DNA of 36,688 nucleotides from Methylotenera sp. RIFCSPLOWO2_02_FULL_45_14 (GTDB lineage Bacteria; Pseudomonadota; Gammaproteobacteria; Burkholderiales; Methylophilaceae), in assembly GCA_001803395.1 (NCBI GenBank), contig MHBU01000034.1:66750-103437 (forward strand), read 5' to 3'. Positions 1 through 8,593 of this stretch are shown in pieces. A model generated the notes under the pieces. The model saw only the letters and a program-made list of their open reading frames with translations, was not told where the DNA came from and made no database searches. Each line of letters begins with the position of its first letter. Position 1 is the first letter of the stretch. The position numbers were made by a program, and so were the translations under genes.

Positions 1-8
1 CCCGCCAT
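1..8 (-). CDS. nuoF: NADH-quinone oxidoreductase subunit F, first codons only
   Basis: An ATG on the minus strand at 8-6 overlaps the TAA stop of nuoE (TAATG), and the frame runs off the left edge after Met-Ala. In nearly all nuo operons nuoF follows nuoE, so this is taken as the start of the NADH- and FMN-binding subunit. Only two codons are visible, so the identification rests on position and on the coupled stop-start arrangement. Confidence 0.5.
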
Positions 9-481
9 TATTTAAGCCCCTCAATAACCGCGTCCACTTTTTCAATCGTTAAAAACTCATGCATTTCAGTATTATTTACGTGCATCAATGGCGCGCCACC
101 ACAGCAGCCCATGCACTCGCCCTCTTTAAGGCAAAACTTACCATCGGGTGTAATTTCATTAAAACCCACACCCAGTTTGTGTTGCAAGTGATTCACAATT
201 TCATCTGAGCCGCGCAACATACATGAAATGTTAGTACACACCGTGACCTTGTATTTTCCGACTGGGCTTAAGTCATACATATTATAAAAAGTAGCGACTT
301 CCATCGCCGCGATTTCGGGCATACCCAAATACTGCGCTACTTCAGTAATGCTTTCTTTTGACAACCAGCCGCGCTCGGTTTGCACAATGCGCAGCGCACT
401 CATCACCGCAGCTTGGCGTTGGTCAGCTGGATACTTAGTCAGCTCGTAGTCTATTTTTTTGATGGCTTCTGGACTTAACAT
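8..481 (-). CDS. nuoE: NADH-quinone oxidoreductase subunit E (24 kDa, 2Fe-2S)
   Basis: Peripheral-arm subunit of respiratory complex I; it carries the N1a 2Fe-2S cluster next to NuoF in the NADH dehydrogenase module on the cytoplasmic side. The 157-residue protein has the thioredoxin-like fold signature of the family. The four cluster ligands are visible as Cys82-x4-Cys87 and Cys123-x3-Cys127; an extra Cys126 lies inside the second motif. Length matches the usual 155-175 residues. Start is ATG at 481, 17 bases after nuoD ends. The stop overlaps the next ATG by TAATG, suggesting translational coupling to nuoF. Confidence 0.97.
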   Translation of the reverse strand: MLSPEAIKKIDYELTKYPADQRQAAVMSALRIVQTERGWLSKESITEVAQYLGMPEIAAMEVATFYNMYDLSPVGKYKVTVCTNISCMLRGSDEIVNHLQHKLGVGFNEITPDGKFCLKEGECMGCCGGAPLMHVNNTEMHEFLTIEKVDAVIEGLK

Positions 482-497
482 TTTATTTGTCTATTTT

Positions 498-1751
498 TTA
501 TCTATCAATTTCGCCGAAAACGATATCCTGCGTACCAATAATTGCCACCAAATCGGCAAGCATGTGGCCTCTAGTCATTTCATCTAAAGCGGCCAAATGC
601 GGAAAACCTGGTGCACGGATTTTTAAACGATAAGGTTTATTGGCACCATCGGACACCATGTAAATACCAAACTCACCTTTGGGATGCTCTACTGCCGCAT
701 AAGCTTCACCTGCCGGCACATGAAAACCTTCAGTAAATAACTTGAAGTGATGAATCATGTCTTCCATATTGGTTTTCATGCTTTCGCGGTCTGGCGGTGC
801 CACTTTGTTATCCGCAGTAATCACAGGACCAGGATTTTTACGCAACCAATCTACACATTGCTTGATAATATGATTAGATTGCCTAAACTCTTCCATGCGC
901 ACCAAGTAACGGTCATAGCAATCGCCATTTACACCAACAGGAATATCAAAATCTAAATCAGCATACACTTCATACGGTTGCTTTTTACGCAAATCCCACT
1001 CAATACCTGAGCCGCGCAACATTGGGCCTGTCATACCTAGTGCCAAAGCACGTTCTGGACTCACCACACCGATACCAACAGTACGCTGCTTCCAAATACG
1101 GTTATCTGTAAGCAATGTTTCGTATTCGTCGATATAAGTAGGGAAGCGGTTAGTGAAGTCTTCGATAAAGTCCAACAATGAACCTTGACGATTTTCATTT
1201 TGCGCTTTAACCGTTTTAGCATTACGCAGTGGTGATACTTCATATTGCGGCATGATATTTGGCAAATCGCGATACACACCACCTGGACGGTAATAAGCCG
1301 CGTGCATACGCGCACCTGAAACCGCCTCATACACATCAAACAAATCTTCACGCTCACGGAAAGCGTACAAGAACACGGTCATCGCGCCTACATCTAGCGC
1401 ATGTGCGCCTAGCCATAGTAAATGGTTAAGCACGCGCGTAATTTCATCAAACATGACACGAATGTACTGTGCGCGGATAGGCACATCGATGCCCATCATT
1501 TTTTCAATCGCCATCACGTACGCATGCTCGTTAGACATCATAGACACGTAATCTAAGCGATCCATATACGGGATAGATTGTAAATAAGTGCGATTTTCAG
1601 CTAATTTTTCAGTACCGCGATGCAGCAAACCAATGTGTGGGTCAGCACGTTGAATAACTTCGCCATCCAACTCCAGCACCAAGCGCAAAACGCCATGCGC
1701 AGCAGGATGCTGCGGGCCGAAGTTCATGGTGTAGTTTCTAATTTCAGCCAC
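498..1751 (-). CDS. nuoD: NADH-quinone oxidoreductase subunit D (49 kDa)
   Basis: Complex I subunit at the quinone-reduction site, related to the large subunit of NiFe hydrogenases. The 417-residue length and opening ([15 protein letters not shown]) are typical, as are the [12 protein letters not shown] and [11 protein letters not shown] segments and the closing [14 protein letters not shown]. The start codon is GTG at 1751-1749. The reading frame begins inside the last codons of nuoC, overlapping by 8 bases, which implies coupled translation. This is a stand-alone nuoD rather than the nuoCD fusion of enterobacteria, as usual in betaproteobacteria. Confidence 0.97.
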   Translation of the reverse strand: MAEIRNYTMNFGPQHPAAHGVLRLVLELDGEVIQRADPHIGLLHRGTEKLAENRTYLQSIPYMDRLDYVSMMSNEHAYVMAIEKMMGIDVPIRAQYIRVMFDEITRVLNHLLWLGAHALDVGAMTVFLYAFREREDLFDVYEAVSGARMHAAYYRPGGVYRDLPNIMPQYEVSPLRNAKTVKAQNENRQGSLLDFIEDFTNRFPTYIDEYETLLTDNRIWKQRTVGIGVVSPERALALGMTGPMLRGSGIEWDLRKKQPYEVYADLDFDIPVGVNGDCYDRYLVRMEEFRQSNHIIKQCVDWLRKNPGPVITADNKVAPPDRESMKTNMEDMIHHFKLFTEGFHVPAGEAYAAVEHPKGEFGIYMVSDGANKPYRLKIRAPGFPHLAALDEMTRGHMLADLVAIIGTQDIVFGEIDR

Positions 1752-2340
1752 GGTGCGCTCCTTCGTTACGAATTACACGCGGCACGTTATTACGTAACTC
1801 AATTGAAACTGGCTCATAAATCACACGCTGCTGCTCTGGGTCATAACGCATTTCAACGTTACCTATCATCGGGAAATCTTTACGGAATGGATGGCCTACA
1901 AAGCCGTAGTCGGTCAATAAACGGCGCAAATCCGGGTGATTTTCAAACATGATGCCATACAAATCAAAGGCCTCACGCTCAAACCAATTGGCGACAGGCC
2001 ACAAATCAACCAACGTTGGCAAAATCGGAAAGTCTTCATCAGTCGCAAACACGCGCACGCGCAGACGCTGATTTAATGACACCGATAAAAAATGGTTTAC
2101 AACAGCATAACGCAAACCATCATAACTACCTTCACCATACTCTTGATAATCCACACCGCACAGATCAATCAACTGCTCAAATTTCAAGCCAGCGCCACCT
2201 CGTAACACCTGACATACAGCAAGATAATCTTGCGCCCTACATTCAACGGTCACCTCACCCAACGCAACCGTAAGCTTGGCAACTTTTTCACCCAGCACGG
2301 CCTGTAAAGTTGCGGATAGCTGATCTAATTTAGCTGACAT
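1744..2340 (-). CDS. nuoC: NADH-quinone oxidoreductase subunit C (30 kDa)
   Basis: Peripheral complex I subunit bordering NuoD. The 198-residue protein contains the family signature around [12 protein letters not shown] and the downstream [23 protein letters not shown] stretch, here split across about residues 120-160. ATG start at 2340, 9 bases after the nuoB stop. The TGA stop lies inside the nuoD start region (8-base overlap). Fourth gene from the right in the nuoE-D-C-B-A block when read along the plus strand; in transcription order it is third. Confidence 0.97.
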   Translation of the reverse strand: MSAKLDQLSATLQAVLGEKVAKLTVALGEVTVECRAQDYLAVCQVLRGGAGLKFEQLIDLCGVDYQEYGEGSYDGLRYAVVNHFLSVSLNQRLRVRVFATDEDFPILPTLVDLWPVANWFEREAFDLYGIMFENHPDLRRLLTDYGFVGHPFRKDFPMIGNVEMRYDPEQQRVIYEPVSIELRNNVPRVIRNEGAHRG

Positions 2341-2349
2341 ATTTTTAAC

Positions 2350-2826
2350 TTACCGGGCTATTGTGTTAGTACGTTTAATTTTATTTTGCAACTGAATAAT
2401 GCCGTATAGCAACGCCTCTGCGGTTGGCGGGCAACCCGGCACATAGACATCAACCGGCACGATACGATCACAACCACGCACCACTGCATAAGAATAATGA
2501 TAGTAACCACCGCCATTAGCACATGATCCCATTGAGATCACCCAGCGCGGCTCCGCCATCTGGTCATACACTTTACGTAATGCCGGCGCCATTTTATTCA
2601 CCAGCGTACCCGCTACTATCATCACATCAGCTTGACGCGGACTTCCGCGGAATACAATACCAAAACGGTCTAAGTCATATCGCGAGGCACCCGCGTGCAT
2701 CATCTCAACCGCACAGCAAGCAAGCCCAAAGGTCATTGGCCACAATGAGCCAGTACGGGTGTAGTTAATGACCGTATCCAGCGTGGTGGTAACAAACCCT
2801 TTTTCTAAAATACCTTCAATACTCAT
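2350..2826 (-). CDS. nuoB: NADH-quinone oxidoreductase subunit B (20 kDa, N2 cluster)
   Basis: Complex I subunit holding the terminal 4Fe-4S cluster N2 that passes electrons to quinone. The unusual tandem ligands Cys37-Cys38 (in [11 protein letters not shown]) are present with Cys102 ([10 protein letters not shown]) and Cys132 ([11 protein letters not shown]), so all four ligands are intact. Length 158 residues is typical. ATG start at 2826, 22 bases after nuoA ends. It belongs to the nuoA-F operon transcribed leftwards. Confidence 0.98.
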   Translation of the reverse strand: MSIEGILEKGFVTTTLDTVINYTRTGSLWPMTFGLACCAVEMMHAGASRYDLDRFGIVFRGSPRQADVMIVAGTLVNKMAPALRKVYDQMAEPRWVISMGSCANGGGYYHYSYAVVRGCDRIVPVDVYVPGCPPTAEALLYGIIQLQNKIKRTNTIAR

Positions 2827-2848
2827 GGCTGAATCAACCCCATTACCA

Positions 2849-3205
2849 TCAATCCCATTCTAAGGCACCCTTCATCCACTCATAGATAAAGCCAATCACA
2901 AGCACACCCAAAAACACCATCATGGCGAGAAACCCAAACAAGCCAATTTCTTGCAACACCACCGCCCATGGGAATAAAAACGCGATTTCTAAATCAAAAA
3001 GAATAAACAGAATAGCGACCAAGTAATAGCGCACGTCAAACTTCATGCGTGCATCTTCAAACGCCTCAAAACCACACTCGTAGGGGGAATTTTTTGCAAA
3101 GTCAGGCTTACTGGGAGAAACCAATTTGGATAAAACCAAGGGACCAACGCCAACGGCTAAACCAACGAGGATAAACAATAATATTGGGAAATAATTTTCT
3201 AGCAC
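2849..3205 (-). CDS. nuoA: NADH-quinone oxidoreductase subunit A
   Basis: Small membrane-arm subunit of complex I, 118 residues with three predicted transmembrane helices (about residues 6-28, 62-82 and 90-110). The family loop [15 protein letters not shown], which carries the conserved cysteine near the quinone site, is present, followed by [18 protein letters not shown]. The start is GTG at 3205-3203 with a GGGG ribosome-binding sequence about 8 bases upstream; no better ATG exists. First gene of the nuo operon, about 175 bases downstream of tRNA-Leu. Confidence 0.97.
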   Translation of the reverse strand: MLENYFPILLFILVGLAVGVGPLVLSKLVSPSKPDFAKNSPYECGFEAFEDARMKFDVRYYLVAILFILFDLEIAFLFPWAVVLQEIGLFGFLAMMVFLGVLVIGFIYEWMKGALEWD

Positions 3206-3380
3206 CGGTCAGCCCCAGACTGAAATCTGTAAATAGCATTCAATAAATTCAAAACAACACCTATTTTTACATGGTTTTTATTATGTGGCCGTGACAAACA
3301 CAACCTGTTTAACGACTTGATTCCGTGTTTAACTCATAACAAAAAGACGCTATAAAATCCAAAAACCTACATTAAACCTT

Positions 3381-3465
3381 TGGTGCCGACGGAGAGACTC
3401 GAACTCTCACGACCTTAGTCACAACCACCTCAAGGTTGCGTGTCTACCAATTCCACCACGACGGC
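3381..3465 (-). tRNA. tRNA-Leu(GAG)
   Basis: The minus strand folds into a class II tRNA of 85 nt with encoded CCA (3383-3381). The anticodon stem CAACC/GGTTG closes the loop TTGAGGT, giving anticodon GAG for CUC/CUU codons. A long variable arm (GAC-TAAG-GTC) and a T stem GAGAG/CTCTC around TTCGAGT are present, and the D arm closely matches other tRNA-Leu. The acceptor stem is GCCGTCG against CGTCGGC, leaving a U-U opposition at positions 5:68. The gene lies between secG and nuoA, a common betaproteobacterial arrangement. Confidence 0.97.
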
Positions 3466-3497
3466 ATTTTATTGAGTCTAAACTCAAACACAATTAA

Positions 3498-3833
3498 CTA
3501 TTTTGGCACAACCTCTGCCGCTGGCGCTTCAGTTTTTGCTGGTTCAGCAACCACTTTGCTAGATTGAGTAGCATGCGACTTCACCACGCTACCGCCACCC
3601 GCTTTATCGCTTGCCATGTAGGCTAGCGTTAAGCTTGTTGTAAAGAAAACCAACACAAAACCTGCCGTGGCATGACTCATAAAATTTGACGAGCCAGATA
3701 CCCCGAACAGGCTGCCAGATGCGCCACTACCAAATGACGCGCCCATGTCAGCGCCTTTGCCATGCTGCAAAAGCACTAAGCCAATCACACCGAGAGCCGC
3801 CAACACATGAATTACTAATACTAATTTTTCCAT
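3498..3833 (-). CDS. secG: Preprotein translocase subunit SecG
   Basis: Small inner-membrane partner of SecYE that assists protein export. With the start chosen here the protein is 111 residues: helix 1 at about residues 2-20, the conserved loop LLQHGKGADMGASFG, a Gly/Ser-rich stretch, helix 2 at about 53-75, and a low-complexity Ala/Pro/Lys tail. The frame is open 13 codons further upstream, but ATG at 3833 has an AAAAGG ribosome site six bases away and begins directly with the first helix, as in the family. It follows tpiA and precedes tRNA-Leu and the nuo operon. Confidence 0.95.
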   Translation of the reverse strand: MEKLVLVIHVLAALGVIGLVLLQHGKGADMGASFGSGASGSLFGVSGSSNFMSHATAGFVLVFFTTSLTLAYMASDKAGGGSVVKSHATQSSKVVAEPAKTEAPAAEVVPK

Positions 3834-3916
3834 TTTTAACCTTTTACGCTTAACTTTTACAGCTAGCTCCACACTTCACTTAAATTTTTTGACTTATTTT
3901 TTAGCACTGTTAAGTC

Positions 3917-3945
3917 TTAATACTATTAGTCTTATGCTGTTACAA
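3917..3945 (-). promoter_or_regulatory. Possible sigma70 promoter for secG
   Basis: On the minus strand TTGTAA (3945-3940) is separated by 17 bases from TATTAA (3922-3917). Each box matches consensus at four of six positions. It would start transcription near 3910, giving a leader of roughly 75 bases before the secG ATG. It is a pattern match only; secG could also be read through from tpiA. Confidence 0.3.
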
Positions 3946-3976
3946 CCTAAAATAGCAGCAACTTTTAGGTTGCTGC
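3944..3976 (-). other. Two mutually exclusive hairpins across the tpiA stop codon
   Basis: GCAGCAAC and GTTGCTGC (3955-3962 and 3969-3976) form an 8-bp stem with a 6-base loop. AACCTAAAA and TTTTAGGTT (3944-3952 and 3963-3971) form a competing 9-bp stem. Both cannot form together because they share bases, and both overlap the tpiA stop codon (3967-3965). The first stem is followed on the minus strand by TATTTT, so it could act as a weak terminator between tpiA and secG. Confidence 0.45.
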
Positions 3977-4717
3977 ACGGCAGATTCCTTCAAATTCACT
4001 CGCACTTAGCGAGCACTTGCCGATCAACCCGCCATCAATATCTGGCATAACGAATAATTGTACCGCATTTTGAGGGTTTACGCTCCCCCCATAGAGGATT
4101 TTCAAGCTTACTGCCGCCTCTTTATCTGCACTTGCTATTCTGCCACGAATAAATTCATGCATACTTTGCGCTTGCGCAGCACTTGCCGCCAAACCTGACC
4201 CAATCGCCCAAATCGGCTCGTAAGACACCACGGTATTTGCAAAAACATCTGCGCCATACATGCCAATCACTGTATCGATTTGTTTGGCTACCACCATTTC
4301 CATCACCCCCGCCTCACGTTCTATCAGCGTTTCACCCACACACAAGATTGGTGTTAAACCATGGGATTTAGCCTGCATGAATTTGGTAGCAATATTTTCG
4401 TCCGACTCACAATACGCGGTTGCACGTTCAGAGTGCCCGATAATCACGTATGTTGCGCCAAAATCCTTTAGCATACTGGCGCTCACTTCCCCAGTAAAAG
4501 CACCCACAGGGTCTTTACTTAAATTTTGCGCGCCCCATGCAATAGTGGTGTTGTGTAAAATGGATTGCGCCTGCGCGAGGTATGGGTAAGGCACGCAGAC
4601 CACAACATCGGTATTTTTTAACGGGGTGAGCTTTTGAATGTACGCCTCCAAAAGCTGTTGATTTGAGGCCAAGTTACCATGCATTTTCCAATTGGCTACT
4701 ACTAATTTTCGCGGCAT
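3965..4717 (-). CDS. tpiA: Triosephosphate isomerase
   Basis: Interconverts dihydroxyacetone phosphate and glyceraldehyde 3-phosphate in the cytoplasm. The 250-residue length is typical. Catalytic residues are visible: Asn9 and Lys11 (ANWKMHGN), His95 (IIGHSERA) and Glu167 ([10 protein letters not shown]), with the phosphate-loop segment [11 protein letters not shown] near 208-217. In the last phosphate-binding loop the family usually reads GGLIGGASL; here residues 230-237 read GLIGKCSL, a Gly-to-Lys and Ala-to-Cys change. ATG start at 4717 has AGGG five bases upstream. It is next to secG, a widespread arrangement. Confidence 0.97.
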   Translation of the reverse strand: MPRKLVVANWKMHGNLASNQQLLEAYIQKLTPLKNTDVVVCVPYPYLAQAQSILHNTTIAWGAQNLSKDPVGAFTGEVSASMLKDFGATYVIIGHSERATAYCESDENIATKFMQAKSHGLTPILCVGETLIEREAGVMEMVVAKQIDTVIGMYGADVFANTVVSYEPIWAIGSGLAASAAQAQSMHEFIRGRIASADKEAAVSLKILYGGSVNPQNAVQLFVMPDIDGGLIGKCSLSASEFEGICRAAT

Positions 4718-4843
4718 GTGAACCCTAAAATTTATTATAAATTTGTTTGATGCGCTTTATTTATCGACATTTCTAAAAGCAGCGCCATTCTAGCTTTTAT
4801 GCACTATTGCAGTCAATTCAAGACGTTAGCTTTACAAGTACAA

Positions 4844-5719
4844 TTAGTTTGATTTATTGAGCCGATTGAGAACATTGCGCACTTCTAATGCCACCTCGGA
4901 AGCAGTCACACCGATGGAACCGAGACCTCTTGCCACCAAAGCATCAGCCGCAGCACCATGCACATAAACACCAAGCTTGGCAGCATCCAGCGCACTTAAA
5001 CCCTGCGCGGTTAAACTGGCAATCACGCCACTCAGCACATCGCCAGTACCGCCCGTTGCCAACGCCGGGTTGCCCGTTGTGTTAATAAAGTAGCGGCCAT
5101 CGTGATGCGCGCAAATAGTACCCGCACCTTTCAGCACGCAGGTAGTGTTAAACTTTGTTGATAATTGCAGCGCACAGTCGATACGGTTTTGTTGAACATG
5201 TTCTGCACTACACGCCAGTAATCTAGCCGCCTCACCCGCATGCGGCGTAAGCACAGTTTCAGCTTGTCGATTTTTAACCAGCACAGCCAGCCGTGGATAC
5301 CTAGCAAGCAAGTTCAGCGCATCAGCATCTAACAACAACGGCAATTGTTTCGCCAGCCAAATTTCTAACAATTCAAGTGCAAGGTCCGACTGGCCTAATC
5401 CTGGCCCGATTGCAACGCAATTTAGCTGGCTCAGTTGCGCCAATGCAGAGGGTGAGCGCAGCATAATTTCTGGGTAAAACATATCCACAGCTGGCGCATT
5501 CTTGCTTAGCATAGCGGCATAGACGCGCCCAGCGCCACTTAGCAGCGCCGCGCGAGACGCCAACAACACCGCCCCCACCATGCCCTCATCGCCGCCAATG
5601 ACTGCCACGCTACCGAACGACCCTTTATGTGAATTACTTTCACGTGGCGGCAAAGCTGGCTGAAACATGCTTGCAACCATTAAATGAGGATCAGTTTTTA
5701 TAGTATGGTTAATAAACAA
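4844..5719 (-). CDS. nnrD: ADP-dependent NAD(P)H-hydrate dehydratase
   Basis: Repairs damaged hydrated NADH and NADPH in the cytoplasm; ribokinase-like fold, equivalent to the C-terminal half of bifunctional YjeF/Nnr. The epimerase half is absent, so this is the stand-alone dehydratase. Visible family motifs are HKGSFGSVAVIGG, GPGLGQS, LLLDADALNLLA, VLTPHAGEAARLL and GNPALATGGTGDVLSGVI with its catalytic Asp. The start is uncertain: the longest frame opens with TTG at 5719 directly after a GGGAG, while ATG codons at residues 14 and 18 lack a ribosome site. It lies 23 bases after recJ and is probably co-transcribed with it. Confidence 0.93.
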   Translation of the reverse strand: MFINHTIKTDPHLMVASMFQPALPPRESNSHKGSFGSVAVIGGDEGMVGAVLLASRAALLSGAGRVYAAMLSKNAPAVDMFYPEIMLRSPSALAQLSQLNCVAIGPGLGQSDLALELLEIWLAKQLPLLLDADALNLLARYPRLAVLVKNRQAETVLTPHAGEAARLLACSAEHVQQNRIDCALQLSTKFNTTCVLKGAGTICAHHDGRYFINTTGNPALATGGTGDVLSGVIASLTAQGLSALDAAKLGVYVHGAAADALVARGLGSIGVTASEVALEVRNVLNRLNKSN

Positions 5720-5742
5720 CTCCCAATATCGCGTTCATTGAG

Positions 5743-7458
5743 TTAGGTCGCCACGTAGCGTACATTCAATTGTACTTTTTGTGTGCCGTTATAACTATTG
5801 GTTTGCAATTGGTAAGCCGCTTGAATACGGCTATCTAATAATTCTGTTTGATTGAAATATATCGCATCAATCACTAGAGACGCTTGTGATGATGTAGGTT
5901 TTAAGCTGAGCTTTAAGTGTTTTTCACCTAATATGCGCTGATTGACGACTTCAAACTCATCATAAAACAGTGGTGGCGCAAAACCTTGCCCCCACACTTG
6001 ATTTTCTAACATTTGTGCGGCTTGAAACGTCAATTCATTAGCGTTGAGATTGCCATCAACTTCTAGCACCGATTGCAAATCAGCTTCGGTAAGCAAGCTT
6101 TTAACTACAGCCTCAAAGCTTAGTTTAAATAGATTAAAGTCTTCATATTTGATGGTTAACCCTGCCGCCATGGCATGTCCGCCAAACTTTAATATCAATG
6201 CTGGCTGATGTTTGCTTAACAAATCCAGCGCATCACGCAAGTGCAACCCCGCAATTGAGCGTCCAGAACCTTTGAGCAGACCATCTCCCGCATTCGCGAA
6301 GGCAATCACAGGGCGATGATGTCGCTCTTTGATACGCGAAGCTAAAATACCAATCACGCCTTGATGCCAATCAGGCTGATATAGGCTAATGGAGTATTGA
6401 TGCGCGATTTGAATCTCTTCAAGCGAGATATTGGCGCTGTCTTGCATATCGGCTTCAATACTTCGGCGCTGCAAATTCAAATCATGTAATTGCTGCGCAA
6501 TTTGCATCGCCTGCGATTCTGATTCTGCCAGCAAGCACTGTATGCCTAAGGTCATGTCATCTAAGCGACCGGCCGCGTTTAACCTTGGTCCAACGTAAAA
6601 GCCTAAATCTTGCGCGGTGGCTGTTGCAGGCTCGCGCGCTGCAATTTTGAGTAACGCGGTAATACCATGGCTGCAAGCACCCGCACGAATTCTGCGCAAA
6701 CCTTGTTCCACCAAAATGCGATTATTTTCATCTAGCTTGACCAAATCTGCCACCGTACCCAGCGCGACTAAATCCAGCAATTCGGTTAGGTTTGGTTCAG
6801 GTTTTTGTGCGCCTTGTTCTGCAATATAGGCGCCACGCTCACGTAGCTCTGCACGCAAACCAAGCAGACAGTAAAACATGACACCTACCCCTGCTAAATG
6901 CTTGCTGGCAAAAGTGCAGCCATGTTGATTGGGGTTAATAATACAGGCGGCTTGTGGTGTTTCTTGCCCTGGCAGGTGATGATCGGTAATCAGCACTTGT
7001 ATGCCAAGCGCATTGGCGGCCTGCACGCCATCCACGCTGGCAATGCCGTTATCAACGGTAATAATGACGTCAGGCTTTTGCAAAGCAGCCAACGCCACAA
7101 TTTCCGGCGTTAAGCCATAGCCGTATTCAAAGCGATTGGGCACTAAAAACCCGACATTGGCACCCAGTGCTCGCAAACCTTTAACCGCGACGGCAGTAGC
7201 TGTAGCGCCATCAGCGTCATAATCACTAATCACTAATAGCCTTTTATTGGCGGTGATGGCGTCTGCCAATAATTTAGCCATGGTTTGATTGTGCGTGAGA
7301 TTTTGCGGTGGCAACAGACTGCTTAAATTAGCGCTCATCTGGCTCACATCTACCACGCCACGCGCCGCAAACAAACGCGACATCAACGGCGACACACCCG
7401 CAGCTTGCAAGGCCTGGATCACCTCTGTTGAAACTTTACGCTGTACGATTAAAGTCAT
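5743..7458 (-). CDS. recJ: Single-stranded-DNA-specific exonuclease RecJ
   Basis: 5'-3' single-strand DNA exonuclease of the DHH phosphoesterase family, used in recombination and mismatch or base-excision repair. Metal-binding motifs are visible: Asp79, Asp81 and Asp83 in ISDYDADG, VDNG near 136, and the Asp159-His160-His161 triad in LITDHHLPG. The DHHA1 segment contains GPRLNAAGRLDD and GSGRSIAGLHLRDAL, and LKFGGHAMAAGLTI closes it before an OB-fold C-terminus. Length 571 is normal. ATG at 7458, 12 bases after the RpfE-like gene; the ribosome site is weak, so translation may be coupled. Confidence 0.97.
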   Translation of the reverse strand: MTLIVQRKVSTEVIQALQAAGVSPLMSRLFAARGVVDVSQMSANLSSLLPPQNLTHNQTMAKLLADAITANKRLLVISDYDADGATATAVAVKGLRALGANVGFLVPNRFEYGYGLTPEIVALAALQKPDVIITVDNGIASVDGVQAANALGIQVLITDHHLPGQETPQAACIINPNQHGCTFASKHLAGVGVMFYCLLGLRAELRERGAYIAEQGAQKPEPNLTELLDLVALGTVADLVKLDENNRILVEQGLRRIRAGACSHGITALLKIAAREPATATAQDLGFYVGPRLNAAGRLDDMTLGIQCLLAESESQAMQIAQQLHDLNLQRRSIEADMQDSANISLEEIQIAHQYSISLYQPDWHQGVIGILASRIKERHHRPVIAFANAGDGLLKGSGRSIAGLHLRDALDLLSKHQPALILKFGGHAMAAGLTIKYEDFNLFKLSFEAVVKSLLTEADLQSVLEVDGNLNANELTFQAAQMLENQVWGQGFAPPLFYDEFEVVNQRILGEKHLKLSLKPTSSQASLVIDAIYFNQTELLDSRIQAAYQLQTNSYNGTQKVQLNVRYVAT

Positions 7459-7470
7459 TTGGATAAGAAT

Positions 7471-8433
7471 TTATGCTAAAAAATGCATCACAGGTTTTAA
7501 CTTTCGCCAAAATTTGTAATTGCCTAAGGATGTCATGGTTAAAACTAACGTTTTTTCATAACACCCTAAATTTAAATTAAGTGCTTTAATTTTTTTTATT
7601 TTTAATGCATTCAATAATACCTGAAAACTAGCATCGTCTAGCGATTGCTCGCGGGTCAACTGCAAATGTACATGCTGCCGTGACGCTGCGCCATGTATCA
7701 CATCATCCAGAGGCATCGCCATTACCTGGCTGGGCAAACCAGACCACTGCGCCAAGCCTAGATAAAAAGGACTGTTAGCCACCATTAAATCAAAATCATG
7801 ATACGGCGTTGCTCTCAGCGGCATCATGCCACCGCCAGATAGCCAAAGGCTGTTGATTACGGGTGCGCCAGCAAGTTCTCTCGCCGCATTTACCGGATGC
7901 GAAAACAATAACATTTGCGCTTCATTCAAATAAGCGCGCCACTTGGCAGACATGTCGCCTTGCGGCATAAACTGATAGCTATTTTTACCTATGGCTACAC
8001 TTGGCAAGCTGGTTTTAATTTGCGGCACTTGATTTAAACGCAGATACCAAGCGCCAGAATTGCCAATAAAAAAGGTTAAGCCCTCTGCATTGAAATGCTG
8101 GTTCAGGCTGGCAACGATACGTTTAGCATGTTCATGTTCCACCTGTATGGGCAGTGGTTCACTCAAGCTAAAGCTATCACGTTGCATGGTTAAATGCACA
8201 GGGTCAGCACGTAGCCAAAAAGCATCGCCAATTTCCAGACCGTCAGCACTGGCAGCAACTGCCGCTATTGGATAATCCTGCGCTGGCTTTAACCCATATT
8301 GATTACACACTAATGCTTCTAGTGGTACATCCAGCCATGCTGTATTGGCCTTGCTCAACAGGTAGCCTAATGCGCTTGTCTGTGGCAAGGCTGATAATTG
8401 ACTGGTTACTTCACAATCTACTGTTAGTTTCAC
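7471..8433 (-). CDS. rpfE: RpfE-like protein (phosphoglycerate mutase-like annotation family)
   Basis: Resembles the RpfE family, often labelled 2,3-bisphosphoglycerate-independent phosphoglycerate mutase-like or regulatory protein RpfE; its true activity is not established. In Xanthomonas rpfE also sits next to recJ, and the same adjacency is seen here. The C-terminal half contains NSLWLSGGGMMP and the preceding LFSHPVN typical of this family; no membrane segment or signal peptide is evident. The start is unclear: the frame extends to TTG at 8505 and has an ATG at 8487, but the family-like N-terminus (KLTVDCEV) begins at GTG 8433, chosen here, with no clear ribosome site. Probable operon with recJ and nnrD. 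Confidence 0.75.
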   Translation of the reverse strand: MKLTVDCEVTSQLSALPQTSALGYLLSKANTAWLDVPLEALVCNQYGLKPAQDYPIAAVAASADGLEIGDAFWLRADPVHLTMQRDSFSLSEPLPIQVEHEHAKRIVASLNQHFNAEGLTFFIGNSGAWYLRLNQVPQIKTSLPSVAIGKNSYQFMPQGDMSAKWRAYLNEAQMLLFSHPVNAARELAGAPVINSLWLSGGGMMPLRATPYHDFDLMVANSPFYLGLAQWSGLPSQVMAMPLDDVIHGAASRQHVHLQLTREQSLDDASFQVLLNALKIKKIKALNLNLGCYEKTLVLTMTSLGNYKFWRKLKPVMHFLA

Positions 8434-8517
8434 GCGACTGATTTTTTTTATAATGAGATTAGCTCCAATTCTACTTGTAAGCGGCATGACACGGGGTATA
8501 TTCAATAAAAATAGGCC

Positions 8518-8555
8518 ATAAAAAAACCTGGCAGCATTTTCATGGCTGCCAGGTT
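8518..8555 (-). terminator. Strong intrinsic terminator of the glycine-zipper gene
   Basis: AACCTGGCAGC (8525-8535) pairs perfectly with GCTGCCAGGTT (8545-8555): an 11-bp stem with a 9-base loop, followed on the minus strand by a run of seven T. It lies about 40 bases after the stop at 8594 and separates that gene from the rpfE-recJ-nnrD operon. Confidence 0.9.
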
Positions 8556-8593
8556 CAATTAGCTTACAAACAACTACTTAACTAACCGTAAAC

